Source: Antennarius striatus (taxonomy: Eukaryota > Chordata > Actinopteri > Lophiiformes > Antennariidae). From it: a DNA stretch of 64,000 bases. The stretch covers positions 4,787,001 to 4,851,000 of the forward strand of contig NC_090783.1 in the NCBI RefSeq assembly GCF_040054535.1, written 5' to 3'. Below are positions 1-13,359 of this stretch, piece by piece; position 1 is the stretch's first letter; the number at the start of each line of letters is the position of its first letter. The notes under the pieces were generated by a model. The model did not search any database. It worked only from the letters and a program-made list of their open reading frames with translations, and was not told the origin of the DNA. Both the position numbers and the translations under genes were made by a program.

Positions 1-1763
1 GGAGGGTAGGTACAATAACATGTCAACAGAGGAGACAAAACTTATTGAACTCAGAGAGCTTTACCACCACCAATATCAACATCACCAACTGAGCAATTTG
101 AGGCTAAGTTGGAACAAAATCCTTGAACAATCCTTATATTCTAAATTATCAGCAGATCATCAATCCTTGTATCACTACACACACAACTGTGTTGTCACCA
201 TGGTGACATTTGCTTTACTCAGATCTGCCTCATTGCCAAACTAAATTACACTACCTAACTGGTCGATTCTGAAAGCCTGTCCATAGAAAGTAAAACAAAT
301 CTAAGGCTGTTAAAAGAATTTCAAGACATCTTGTGGACAAACGACATTCAGGGAAGAAAAATCTCTGCTTTTTTGGTTAATAACTACATCCCTGCATATC
401 AAGGACACAACAAAACAAATCGAGAGAATTTTACCACAGTCAGTTTTTGTCTTTGTTGTGACATTGTTTTATAAATTGAAAAGGTAAAGTTACAGAAAAC
501 ACACATTCAAAAATGAATATCAACATGCTTATTGCTAAAGTTGAACTTCAAAATATGAACATCCAATAATTATTTAAAATCTCACAGTAAATAAATTTAC
601 TATAAGAGTATTAGATCACTACAAAAAAATCGGTCTATATATTCCAGTTTTATGAATAGTGGTGATGAGGTAAACATTTGACATCGCACTATCGCACACA
701 TCGCACAACAAATTATCACAGCATTTTGTTTGAAAATATAGAAAGGAGGATGATACATTCATGATAGCATGTTAAATAACTGGTATGTCTAAAATTTCCA
801 TTTGCTACTATCGAACCAGTGTCTGGGCATCATTAATAAATCAATAATTACTGCAACCCAATTAGATTTCATGCTCTGAACTGGACAAGCAGAATCGATT
901 GGAACCCATACCTACTGTTCTGGTCCAGCTTATTGCCCAGTCCTGCTGCTGCTATTATACTCTTAAAAAAGGTTACCCTGCTACTTGCACACTTCCAAGT
1001 TCTCTGGGTGTACACATGCTATGAATTAGATCAGCAGTACAGTCCAAAGCCCAAATGTGAGAGATGTTGGACAATGTCTGTCTGAGCCTGGCACAAACAA
1101 TGTAGCTCAACTATTTAAAATCCACTGCTGGTTATAATTTTTTCAAAGCTAAGGCAAAGAAGGAAACATGATCAAACTTAACACCTTTATTCAATTCCTT
1201 TGGCTAATTTGTCCAAGTCATGAAACTAGAGGAAACAAAAGGATGGAAACAATAGGGCAGCTTGAGTATCAGAATATTTACAATTGTTCTTTGAGTGGGG
1301 CTTTATTTAGCACTGAGAGGAAATGTTCTCCCATTTCTTGTGGGTGAGGTAAAAGCTGACATATAACCAGGTTTAAATAACAATATTCCAATGACAGAGA
1401 GGAAAACGAAGGGGCTCACGACCTGTTATATGGTATTAAAGTTCATGTGTTCAAGGACATCCGCGATAAACAAAAGGCCACAATGTCAGTTCCTTAATCT
1501 AGAATGTATCATGAACTGTAATGGCCAACAAGAAATATGTAGCGACCACGAAAACTTTACAAGAGTCTGACAAACAATAGCAGCCGTGTCAAATCCTGAG
1601 ACTTCCAACTCAGACAGGATTTTAAGAAGGCTGGGCTTGCACTAGCCATTCGCCACTTCGCCTTGGGCGAAGTAAATTCCAGAGTGGCTACAAGGTTTTT
1701 AGACTGTGTAGCCACAGTGGCGTTCTTATTTGTAAGGAAAAAAGGCTAAAACTTACAACTTTT

Positions 1764-1866
1764 TCGCTTGCTAGCGCCGCTATTTCCGCTAGCGCCACTC
1801 GTTAGCGCCACTCGTTAGCACCGCTCGCTAGCGCCGCTATTTCCGCATGTAGACGGAAATAGCCGA
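1764..1866. repeat. GC-rich subterminal short-repeat cluster inside the transposon
   Basis: Variants of a roughly 16-bp unit of the form gcgccactcgttagc or gcgccgctatttccgc recur several times here. The last copy forms a hairpin: ctatttccg at 1837-1845 is complementary to cggaaatag at 1854-1862. CpG density is much higher than in flanking DNA. Subterminal repeats of this type commonly serve as transposase binding sites, which is an inference here. Confidence 0.55.
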
Positions 1867-2306
1867 AGTGACCCGAACGCTCCTGATCATTAAATATGCA
1901 CTCGAGTCATGACCTTCTTTCGTCCAATGAAAAACAAATGATTCTATTTTTACAAGCTAAACCCGCAAATTGGTGTACGACAAGGCAAGGACGATCGATC
2001 GAAATTAAGAATCCAGTGTTTTATAGTAGATTTTGTGTTAAAATCTAATTGAACAACAAATGGTGAATGCTGAGAGGGGGTAGGAGTGGTGACAGACCGA
2101 TCAGAAGGTAAATGAAAGATATTATCAATACTTTTTTGTAGTCTTAGACTTTTAATCCCTATGACCGACAGGAATAACCAGCGATGTACATAAATGTGTA
2201 TTCACCTCATTTGCTATTTTTCATGCCTTTTTCAATTGAAATGAAAAATCATATCGAATTATACAAACAAAACTAAACTATGGCATACCCATGGTTTTGG
2301 TGGTGG

Positions 2307-2447
2307 TCAAAGTTAAAATGTCTTCTAGTCCAAGTAAAACTTACAAATAAAAATTGAGTAATACCAAGAATCAAACTTATTAAAATCAAAGTCAAAGTTA
2401 AAATGTCTTCTAGTATAAGTAAAACTTACAAGTAAACATTTAGTAAT
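2307..2447 (+). repeat. Two-copy tandem duplication with 85-bp spacing
   Basis: The segment containing caaagttaaaatgtcttcta at about 2308 is repeated at about 2393. About 55 bp match closely, including aagtaaaacttacaa and the following gagtaata or tagtaata block. The duplication lies wholly inside the 1631-2835 transposon. Confidence 0.7.
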
Positions 2448-5400
2448 ATTTTGTATGTCTGTATCTTCAAATAGTGAATGCAAGTTTTCAGTTGTTGAAT
2501 CTCACATTTATACCTGCATAAAGTAGGATAGAAATAAAGATTGTTAAGCTTGAACTGTTGACTTTAGTGTATTATTGTAGGTAAACTGAACAGAAGATTT
2601 GCCCTCAGAATGCAGGAAAACAACCCCATTTTCTAAAAAATTTCCTGGGGGAGGCCCCCGTACCTGCCCTGTGGGGGGGTATCCCCCCTACGCCCCCCAC
2701 CCCCCGCAACAAGCATTGGTCGTCAGCACACTGCATCGCTGTCTTGGACACAGAATGTGGCTTTTTATGGCTTACTCAGTTCTTTTACACTGAGCCACAG
2801 TGGCTTGGTCTTACTACTTCCTAGTGCAAGCCCAGGAAGGGATGGGACGGAGGGGTTTTATTGTAAATCTCACTACTGCAGCTTGTAATCTAATGTGAAT
2901 TATTAGACAAGTTCTTTGACAATGACACTGAAAATCACACCTAATAATTTTCGAGATTGTTTTATGTATACACTGACAATAAAATGGTGAAATATTTCCC
3001 CTATCTGGGAAAAATTTTCATAAAAGGAGACAGAGGTACCTTCTTGTTAGTGTAAACACACACTAATGAACTACTATGTGGGAGTCCTTAAGTACAGGTT
3101 ATGTTCAAAATAAAGGTGTGTCAAATACAAACCTGCCAGGTCCTTGTTTTGGGAGACAACAATGTACATAGCAATTTCATTGAAGTGATTGTAAAATCTA
3201 GTAGTGATCCAAAGAACACAGGCAGCTAAAATCCCACCCAGGGCCTGCAAATCCATAAAGGATGACTCTGGTCATCTGATTTGGGCAACAGGCCTTCCTT
3301 TGCAGCACATGGGATTACTGCAGGCAGCATTAAAAAAAAAACCTATGATCATTTAAATCCAGTAACCAGGACAAAGACATGTGGAACATTCATTTTACTG
3401 AGTTTAGTATATCTTGATTTAGACTTGTAGGCTTTATTGATACACTCATGACAAGATGCAGGCCTCCATTGCTGACTGTACATCTATAATCATATTTCAC
3501 CAGTACCAATGCTGTTATTATTCACATGCCAACCCCAATGTATTAGTTATTCTTAAGTAAAGTCCTGAATGGGGATAATCTCCCTAATACCACTAATTCT
3601 CTCACTAACATTGAAATAGCAGTTTATATAAAGCTCCATTATACAATATTCTATACAGCAATGGTTCAGACGTGCATAGAGATCCTTACAGCTACATTAT
3701 AGCTTCTGACCATTTTTGTGTCTTGCCTCAAACTGTTTTATTAAAACTGCTTCAATTATCAATTTTCCTGTCACAGCTTGGCACTAAAAACTTGAGTTAA
3801 ACAGGTGTTCAAACCCCAATAGAGACAAACAAGTATTTATATCTGCATTGACATATCTATGACAGAAAAGTTTAGGGGATTACTGATGTTTCTGTCTGTA
3901 AATGATGTGTCATTCAATTACAACTCAATCCAAGGGTTGATCCAAGGACTCCATTGACTTTTATATTATACCCAACCTTAATGACATAATACTGAAACTA
4001 CAGCATTTACTGTAATTGATGTAACTCAATAGCCTTTGTCCTTCTATTGATCCCTACAGCAAGGTTTAAAATGAATGACCAGGTTTTTATCGTCTTTTGT
4101 TAAGATGGTTATTTATGCACCAAAAGTGTCTGGCAGACAACATGGAGAAGATGTCTTTTAAATGCCTGCCTTAAATCACCATATAAAAAAGGCTTTTCTG
4201 CATTGTGTGTCTACAAGTATTTCCTTGTACTTCATTTGCATTTTTCCCAATCTGTCTGACATAAAAGAATGAGACAGCATTTAAGGAGCACATTTTCATG
4301 CTCCAACAAAACTTATGCACAAAGTCATCTGTTGTAGGTAATTAGAAGAACATGCACGGTTCTTTGACTTCATTCATACTCTCTAGGATACTTAAAGGTA
4401 ATCATATGATATTGTTGGTCAACTCCAAATACTCCCAAAAGACATCTGAACGCAGTGAAAAATGCATCTGCACTCCAGATAGTAAAAAAACAAACATGTT
4501 TTGACATCATTAAAGAAATGTTGAAACACCTTCAAAAAGCTTCAAACCACATATTGTGTCTGATGTAATGTCAGAGTAGTATCTCATGTCACTGTATTGT
4601 AAAAGATAATGAAGCACTGATTGTATTGTGATGGTATCAATCAATACATACAAACATTCTTGACGGTGAGAAAGGCATGCTAAGAATTGTACTACTCTAT
4701 TGCGGAAGGTAAGAAAGAATTTTTATAACCTTGTTAAATGATCTCAGTGACTTGGACATTGATATGCCATCTTTTACAATTTACTTCCCATTTCGTGGTT
4801 TGTTCTTGATTTGCTGTTGCCCCATATGTTCAGGGAGGAGATTTTCAGTCTTCCATTTATTAGTCTACTTGACTAGAATAGTAAAAATATCCTTTATCTC
4901 AACATAGACTGTCTTCAAGTCTCAGGTCACTGTGGACAATTACACTAAGAACATGATGTCAATGGATAGATTTGCAAGCTCTTTATTAGAGCCATATGTG
5001 AGTCTGCAAATGCAAATCAGACTCATCCACAGTGTAATTTACATGCATGTTTCAACTCTACCAGGTGGACAGTTAAAATGAGTGTATGAGGCCAAAGTGT
5101 GGGGACTTTGTAACATAAAACATGAAGAATGAATGTTATGCAATTACATGAGGCTCTGGCATGATACCAGTGTCAGGGAACATTCTGAGAGGAATGAAAA
5201 CGCCTCAGAATTTGTCTCCCAGTACATGATAATCGGATATTAAAACAGCATAGATCAACAAGATAAAAATCAATGCAGCAATAAACAAAACTTTCAGAAG
5301 AGAAAGTCTGTATAACAGATTGAAATGATAGCTGTAGTTGTAGGGGAAAGAATCATCACAAGATAGAAATACCTCACACACTAGGGCACACAAGAGTCTG

Positions 5401-5799
5401 AGGCAAAGGCTTCTCCTGCTTTTTGCCTTTTAAAGCAAGGCATTTCAGAGCAAACCTGGGAACTGTCAAACTTGGATAGTTTCTCTGTAGAAAGCCAGAG
5501 ACCCCAGTCTATTGGCTTCAGCGTATGAGACCACACCTTACATCATCTCTAATATTACGGACTAGATTGCATAAAAACAGGGAATACGTCCTATCTGTGT
5601 GACATAAACATTGGTGTCCCTGTTCAGAAGAGATGAAAAGACAAAGTCGACACAATAAGGGCTCTGGTTATTATGGAACACCTCAACTATATCACAAGAC
5701 TGTCATAAAAAGCCAAAGGAACAAAAAAAATCATAAAATAATATTGGATGAGACATTCACCCTGTAGTTTTGAGCATTAGTTTTAGAAAAGCTAGTCTA

Positions 5800-6125
5800 C
5801 AGTGTGCCCTCGTTACTTGCGGCTAATGCGTTCAAGGAACCACACAGGAATAACAAATTCCGCAATATAAAGACAAACTATTTATCTTATTATTTATGTT
5901 AATTTAAATGTTTATGAACCCTCCCCATACCGATATTAAACCACTTTCTATCTCTATTACCTTTTTCCACACTCTTCCAGCACTTTTGTGTGTCATGGAA
6001 GTGCGCTGCCTTCCAAGACTCACAGAACATAGCCGGATGCTGCCAGCCAATAGAATGCGCGTACGGTATCATGTGACTACCTATACTAAAAATTCACGAT
6101 GACGTGAAGTAGCGCGTGTTGATGC
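5800..6125. mobile_element. Degraded pogo/Tigger-like MITE
   Basis: The left end cagtgtgccctcgttacttg, preceded by TA, resembles the cagtg-ccctcgtt-gcgg terminus of mariner/pogo (Tigger-like) MITEs that are common in fish. It continues with the gcgttc-aagaacc and ccgcaatat sub-motifs of that family. The other end is eroded; gaagtagcg near 6106-6114 may be its remnant, so the right boundary is approximate. I assigned this from memory of family consensus patterns, not from an alignment. Confidence 0.4.
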
Positions 6126-9123
6126 ACAAATGTGCGAAGGATTATTATAGTAAGAAAATGAGGGTGTAGCTCAAGTATATGTCAACTTGGTTGCAACATT
6201 ATCAGCTTCACAGTATAAATTCCGATGGATATTGTACAATGAACACTTACAACCAACAAGGACTTGTCTTCAATGATGTGGAAATATGGGTACAAAGGGT
6301 TGCTGAAGGAGAAAACAAGTCCAACCAGTTTCCCACCTTCATGAGTATCATTCCCCCGACGGTTCACACCGTGTATCACGTTCTCAACTTTAATCTCTAA
6401 CAAAGAAATGTGTCTGATAAAGAACATTCATATGACCAGAGGGCTAAAAACTTTTCTATCAAACCCAAATTAACAACAAAACAAACACCATGCAGCCATC
6501 TCTATATGGTTTACACCGTACACTGTCAGGCAGACTAAAATATTTTCCCCAGAATATATATGACTGAAAATGTGACAAATGCAGGGATTTTCACAAATGA
6601 CTTGAATAGCTCCATTTTTAAAGAATTAGTCACATTAGTTTGAAATAAAGAAGGTTGCCATAAGGAGTTGTGTTTGACAAATGATCAACAAAAAGATGAC
6701 CAAAATAGCCACAAAACCAGAGATAATAAAATCTAATTAAAGCAGACAGAACTCTCTTGTAGAAGAATCATAGCAAATGAGAGTCATGAGGCCTTTCCAT
6801 GAAGCAGTAGGAAAGTTGATGGACAACAAGTTTCTTTGCCTAAGGCTTGGTTGACAACTTTAAATTACACATCCTGTGTTATGACTGTTGTGCAAATGCA
6901 ATGTCAGTGTAGAAATAATACACGGTAAAGCCTTTATTTATCGTTCTTTGGGTCAATGTAAACCATTTTCTCTTGATCCATTTTATTCATTGACACTAAA
7001 AGCATCATTCAATCAAGGTGAGGCTACATTTATTTCCACTATAACTACACCTTCTTCATACATGAGAGAAAAACACTCACTAAGGTGTACATTTTAGCTG
7101 GAGGACACTGACTAACACGTTGACTAATAATCATTTTCAGCTTCAAAAACATGATGAGAGATAAAGTTACGACAAGAGCAGCAATGATAATGATAACAAA
7201 TTCCCAGAGCGTGCGTTTGAACAGGAATTATGATATTCTGTGTTCCAACAGCTGCAAATGTTTTCCACAAAACAAACCTTAAAGTTATGTATACGGATGT
7301 TAAAGTTCAGCTGCAGAGGATATCCACAGTGTGTTCGTTGGCACATGCTGGACCGTTGTTTGTTATGCTTTCTACAGTCTCATCAGTTGTGCCACTTAGG
7401 TCATAGCTCGCCTGGTTCAGACCCTCAAAAGCAGCCAGCGTTTACAAGCTGGGTCGTTCCACAATCCTTCCTGTTCCACTCTACCTTCTTTTCCAGTCTA
7501 TATCCCTGGCCTTCACTCAACTTCCACCTTTGCCCCGTACTGAGTCGACCATCCACCCATCTACCCATCCAACCCCTCCCACTCTCTTCCCTGAAGCTGA
7601 CTGCCCACAAAACAAGCATTACTACATTCATGACCTCCTGACTGTCATAACGGTTCAACAAAGTGAGACAGCTCTGAACAGTTTCTTGTGTAGCTGATCA
7701 GGGGTAGATCTGCAACTGAAAACTATGTCTTGTCGATATTCACAACGTAAGAGTACACCTTGCGGTCAGAGCCACTTTTCAAACCGTCCACATTTACCGC
7801 TTAGACTAAACACGTCAAACACGGTCGTGCCATCAAGCAATTGGAAATCACTTAGAAGGCCTTCTGTATTCTAGAGCAGAAAAATAAGCGTTCCTCCCAC
7901 ATGACTTCACATCTTGTGCTAATGCTATTTTAATGAAAGATTGTGATGTGGGTCTTTGGCAGTAATGTGATTACAGTGAATATCAGTGAGTCAAGGCACA
8001 CCATAGCATGCCATTCTTAAACCTATCTTCCAAAAAGAAAGGCTGTTATGTGGAAGAGGTTTCAGAGGTTTTTCTATCTATTTGTTAATAATTATGACTA
8101 TGACAGAACCTGCTGCCACATCTTCCAACTTCACATGACCACAGCAACAATGGAACAAATGAGACACACTATGAAACCAATAAAACCTGGGTGATGGCCA
8201 CTGACGAGATAACACACAGATAAGAAGCTCTTCAGAAATGTGAGGAGGTGCAGACAGGAAACAGTTGCTGTGGAGGAAACACTGAAACAGAAGCACATCT
8301 GTCTGATGATCCTCTGGGCACTTCCATGTCGTGGCTCTCTGGCCCGGCGCCCTGCTATAAAGTTTCCTCTCAGAACCAAGGTCTTTCCGTAGTGGGACAT
8401 CCTCCCAACCCTACAAATGGAAGGAGTCACTGAAAGGCTGAGTAGGGGCCTGGGATTTAGAGATCCATTATTATGCTTCAGATAGGCTGAGCAACAGATC
8501 ATTCAGAGGTCAAACTAAATGTTCTGTATTTATTGATGAGGATTTTTTTATTCTACTTGCTGAGTGTTAGATGTTAAGGTGAAGCCTTCAGACTTTGGGA
8601 GAATACAAATCTTGGCCTCCACAAAATAATTTGAACAGCTGATTGAAAACAATTGTCATCTAGAAAGGCTCACCCAGTTCACCTCAAACAGATGCAGATG
8701 GAAAAGTAACTGCTTAAATCTATAATCTTCTAGAAGGAGAATAAACTTAGGGGTCACGAGACAAATTCATCAGTAAAGCAGCCAACAACTCGAATCTGCT
8801 CTAATGTTCCTGCCAAAAGGCGTGGCTTAACCATGCTTCACACACAAGGTGAAGCAGAGGAGACAGGTGGAGATAAAGCAATCCCAGCTGAGCATGAAAT
8901 CAGTAAGTTATATGCGATACGAAAAACTCCATAGAGCCAAAGATGGATGCACAAAACCGCAAGCCATGCCTGTCATTTTGTCTTTACCTGGGGAAAAAAA
9001 AAAACATTGTGGGTGTTTTTTTTCCAATGTCAGGCCAATACTTTATCACCTTGATAAATTAATATAAATCTTGCATCTCTGACTGTTTCAGATGTTCCGA
9101 ATTTAAAAATTTACAGTTCAGTT

Positions 9124-9250
<127 letters not shown>

Positions 9251-11395
9251 TGCATAAACTAATGGGGGTCGACACAGACGTGATATATGTTGTTCGAAGC
9301 ACACAGACTGAAGTAAAAGCATAATACATATTTTAGCCAAAGTCATTTAAGGCATGAAATACAAGCCTTGACATGCCTTCCTGAAATGACACACTGTGCA
9401 TCACTTTCCACCAAAATAGCATAACTTCAATACCAACTCATCAATGTGTGAGAGTGAATACCAGGGTTCACTGGTGCCGAATGACACCACACAGCTTCCA
9501 AAAGTCAGGCTGTACAAAGAGATGTGTAATACCCAACTATAAGTTACAAAGGGGGAATCAGAGATCGGACTCCATGTGAAGAGTCTGTCAAGTCTGCACA
9601 TACAAAATTCATCTACTTCATTTGATCTTCTTCAAACATTAGCATGCCAGTTACTGGGAGGTTGAAGGAAGAGCGCTGACTGGTTCAATTTGTATGCAAG
9701 ATCTTCAGTAGCAATAAATTTAGCTTGAACAGTCTACAGCCGGCAATACTACAGGTCAAAATATATAAAAGTTAGGAGTGAAGGTCCGGCGCTCTGGACA
9801 TGTTATCGCTGCATAGAAATGCTTTGCACAAGCACTTGAAATGAAAACACTGGAGTGCTTTGTCAATACAACACAAAGGTCACATGGTACCATTAACCCT
9901 GTTTACTTTCTTAACATGTGGAACTTGTTTCTGATAGGAGTGGTCACCTATGATATTTGATGGACTGAAGTCACCTCTGCTGACAGTTATAACACAAACT
10001 AATCCGTAGACTCTTACGTTCCTATATAGTCCAATTTCACCTTGGAAAGTGCATTGTTTACAACCCATGGAAGGACATAGTGTGAAGTTGCCACCGCGAG
10101 TGTTTTTCAAGAAACCTGCAAACGCTCCTATTACACATGTATGTTTAGGACGGGCACTTCACGACTACGCAGAAAGTCCCATGACAGTCCGGCTGTTCAA
10201 TGTGTGTTATACTGAGGGCTACAAATGTAAATATGTCAATGCATCGATGGCAAACACATGGCATGACTGTGAAGGAGTTACAGAAGATGTGGGTCGAGAA
10301 GAAGGAGGTGACTCAGGATGGGGAAATATTACCTCTATTTGAACGGCAATTGAGTAATTATTCACAATGAATCTGATGTAGGTTTGGTGGTGGTGATGTA
10401 ACACTATGCAGACATTTTCTTTGACCTACATAAGGTACATAAATACATACATACATAAATATCACTGCTACTTCACGTGAATACCTCAGCACAGCCTATG
10501 ACCTTCTGTACCTCTGTCAAGCAGATCATTTCCAACAAATCACAGGGAATTTTGCTCTTTCAGACATTTATTAGGAACATTTATTAGTTCACTCCAGAAA
10601 CTACTGATGTCCTCAAAACATGAGTACAAAACATAAGTAGCAACTCCATCATGAAGATGGCTTCCAAAGAACAAGTCCAAGACTCGTTAATTTAAATGGA
10701 AACTACAGTTAACAATTTTTCTAATATTTTTCAGGTGCTCGTTACATTTAAATGAGTATAACTTTCATATATTACATCTGGCCAAATCTGTACTGGTAAC
10801 AATAACTAGTTAAAAGCATTTACTTGATACCTTTCCTGAAATAACGCTATAACAATCTTGTGACATAATAACAATAAAAAACATTCAGTTGCTTAAACAG
10901 AAGATGGATTTCTGGAAGAAATTCACCAGCTTGCAAGGAGCACAGTTAAAAGGAAAATGAGGTAACTAAACCCGGTACTAAAAACAACTCAACTCAATAA
11001 TTACATGAACACATTTCAGTTTCTCATCTCAACTATAATATATAAATGAAGATTTTTTTTTCCAAAGTGTAAAACTCAGCTGCATCTATTACTCAATTGT
11101 ACCTTACCCCAAGAATTTAGGCCATCCTAAAAGAAAAAAGGAATGCGTCAGCTAAACTAACATCGACTACTCTAGTCTAAATGCTACAATAACGAGATCT
11201 GCAATAAATATTAGACCAGCTGTAGTTTTGATTTTTAAAACAATGATTTCAAGAAATGACAAACATTGATTTTTTTTTTGATGAGTGTGTACGGAAAGTC
11301 TGGCAATAAGCCCTGGGCACCAAGGGCTTATTGGGCATCAAGTCCAACCCACAAGACTAGAGTTCAAACAGATAACAATAATTCCAACTGTGATG

Positions 11396-11526
<131 letters not shown>

Positions 11527-11697
11527 GGAGCAAATAGAGCAGAACTTGGGAGCCTTATGTTTCCCAAACGTAAGCCTCATTGAACAGAATTAAAGACAGG
11601 AGAATAACTTTTACCCACTCATGAGACAACACAACACGTTGTTACAACAGGGCTCCCAGCTGACTGACCTTTTCCCACAGGACATTTATTGACTTAC

Positions 11698-11851
11698 GTT
11701 TGGTTGCATTGATGAGGTTCTTCCCATCTTTGTACAGCTCTTTGATAAACCTGTTGGTTTTGTCCAGCTCTGCTTCATGTGCCTTTATTTTCTCCCTAAA
11801 GCAGGGGCTGTCCAGATAGCATTCACTAAATTCCAGCGGGTGCAGTCCCAT
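11698..11851 (-). CDS. arhgap10: Rho GTPase-activating protein 10, first coding exon (partial gene)
   Basis: ARHGAP10 (GRAF2) is a cytoplasmic protein with BAR, PH, RhoGAP and SH3 domains that senses curved membrane and stimulates GTP hydrolysis by Cdc42 and RhoA. Only the first 51 codons are in this window. They begin MGLHPLEFSECYLDSP, continue with FREKIKAHEAELDKTN and end KDGKNLINATK, the characteristic start of the BAR domain of GRAF proteins. The version with HPLEF, CYLDSP and NLINATK is closer to ARHGAP10 than to ARHGAP26. The exon is 154 nt and ends in phase 1 at a gtaagt donor (11692-11697), the length I expect for the human exon. The frame stays open upstream of the ATG, but that part includes a poly-phenylalanine stretch and is probably 5' UTR. 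The neighbour prmt9 is divergent, 3 kb away. Remaining exons lie beyond the window. Confidence 0.93.
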
Positions 11852-12047
11852 TTCTGTGACGAGGAGGCTAGATAATGCTTCGCAAAAAAAAAAAAAAACC
11901 CCGGGAAAGTAGTAAAAAAAAAACCAAACAAATAAATTTGTAGCTAAAAAAAGGTAACCGATAAAATCAAAATACCGCCTTTTCCGCAAGCTGCTTCAAG
12001 TCTATCAGAGGAAACATAGCTGCGTCAAGTAGCAGCAGCTAACGGTG

Positions 12048-12061
12048 GTTAGCATGGTAAC
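12048..12061 (+). promoter_or_regulatory. X-box (RFX)-like motif upstream of arhgap10
   Basis: The sequence gttagcatggtaac matches the imperfect inverted repeat GTNRCC-N-RGYAAC bound by RFX factors, with one mismatch in the left half-site. It lies about 200 bp upstream of the arhgap10 start codon, a plausible promoter position. Function is inferred only. Confidence 0.25.
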
Positions 12062-12380
12062 TTTTAACAGACGCATGGGTGTTGCTCCACAATTGTAAAA
12101 TAACGAGTTGCTAACAAGTACAGCGGATAGAATGCTATAACAGTAATTCGACAGTTAAGTATTCATCTCTAAGCAGCACACAATGAATGTCAGAAAGTCA
12201 TAATTGCTGTATCTAAGTTTGTCGTGTTCCATGAAACGTACTCCACCTAGCAAAGTGACAGATTGAGAAACTCTGCTGACATCTGTGTGCGTGTAGCAAG
12301 CCTCTGCCAAAGAGTATGCAAAGGCTGCGAGATGAGTACCTGATTTCTACTTCCGTCTTCCCTCGTAGCTCGACATAGCT

Positions 12381-12557
12381 GGATAGATGGATGGATGGAT
12401 GGATGGATGGATGGATGGATGGATGGATGGATGGATGGATGGATGGATGGATGGATGGATGGATGGATGGATGGATGGATGGATGGATGGATGGATGGAT
12501 GGATGGATGGATGGATGGATGGATGGATGGATGGATGGATGGATGGATGGATAGATA
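12381..12557. repeat. (GGAT)n tetranucleotide array, about 44 units
   Basis: This is a near-pure GGAT/ATGG array bounded on both sides by single gata variants. It lies about 530 bp upstream of the arhgap10 start codon, between two divergent genes. Confidence 0.98.
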
Positions 12558-13323
12558 TAACGTTTAATTTCTGATGTATTACTGATGTATGTTACTTTAC
12601 AGAAAATAAATCATAACAAATACCTTTTTTATTGGACAAACACTATGTGAGGTAATAAGAAATGAAAACTGGAGAATAAAGTACAGTGATTAAGTCGGTT
12701 AGCTTTAAATGTGGGTCCATGTAACTGTTGTTTCAACAACACTGCTAATATACCACTTCAAGCACTTTTATTATTATTTTATTATGTGTCATTCTTACCC
12801 ATCATTTCTGTGCCTTATGTATTGAATTCAGTCTTCAATTCAATCAAATTATTGAAATATTTATTTCATAATGACTAGTACATCACGTAATAATGTACAT
12901 TAGCAAAAAAAATACCCTTTTGTTCAGTGCAGATGTAACGCAGATTTACTACTTCACACTGGGACGTCAGCAGCATGTAAAAAAGGTCTTCAGTTTCCTC
13001 AAGAATTTGGAAACCCTCTGCTTCATCTTTCTAACGTGACTGTGAGAGGATGAGTAAATGTTCAGGGGTTCATCAATGGTGTCCACTGATTGTTCTTTTT
13101 CATTCTCAGACTCCGGTCCTAGGATCTTTGTCTGATCCAGATGATCAGCTGAAGGAACACTCGCTCCTGCTCCTGCTCAGCCATCACAGAGCACTGAGGA
13201 GTCTCCTGAGGCATCAGAAGGGAAACGCAAGTTTGGATTAGTTAGAGACATATGGATGCCTAGGGACACAAATGGATTTAGTTATTAGACCCCAAGATTT
13301 CAGGGTTCGGAAGCTTAAAACCT

Positions 13324-13359
13324 CATGGCCCAGGAGACCATATGGTCTCCTGGGCCATG
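13324..13359. repeat. Perfect 36-bp spacerless palindrome
   Basis: The 18-bp half catggcccaggagaccat at 13324-13341 is followed with no spacer by its exact reverse complement at 13342-13359. The bases just outside do not pair. Sequence 120 bp to the left (ctgaggcatcag near 13208) is partly complementary to sequence just right of the palindrome (ctgatgcttcag near 13377), which suggests a wider eroded inverted repeat. Confidence 0.95.

Larger units (their letters stand above)
1631..2835. mobile_element. Non-autonomous DNA transposon with 15-bp perfect terminal inverted repeats
   Basis: The left end ctgggcttgcactag (1631-1645) is the exact reverse complement of the right end (2821-2835). The element is flanked by the direct 5-bp repeat gaagg at 1626-1630 and 2836-2840, the expected footprint of a target-site duplication. 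Inside are a GC-rich cluster of short repeated units (1764-1866), an 85-bp-spaced tandem duplication (2307-2362 and 2392-2447) and a C/G-rich segment near 2640-2710 like those seen at the ends of some fish hAT-type elements. I see no transposase frame, so this looks like a deletion derivative mobilised in trans. Superfamily assignment is uncertain: 5-bp duplications are unusual for hAT (8 bp). Confidence 0.7.

Noticed and set aside
3138..3249. Minus-strand segment with acceptor-like ttgcag and donor-like gtttgt enclosing an open frame (ALGGILAACVLWITTRFYN and onward)
   Set aside because: It is not the expected arhgap10 exon 2 in any frame, the donor is weak, and I recognise no family. Chance splice-like sites are common in introns.
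7425..7661. Overlapping open frames on both strands at 7240-7661
   Set aside because: They are shadows of a pyrimidine-rich ccatccacccatc-type low-complexity stretch, with no splice context or family.
10049..10342. 97-codon plus-strand open frame opposite a 76-codon minus-strand frame in the arhgap10 intron
   Set aside because: No recognisable domain, no splice signals in phase, and open frames on both strands point to composition rather than coding.
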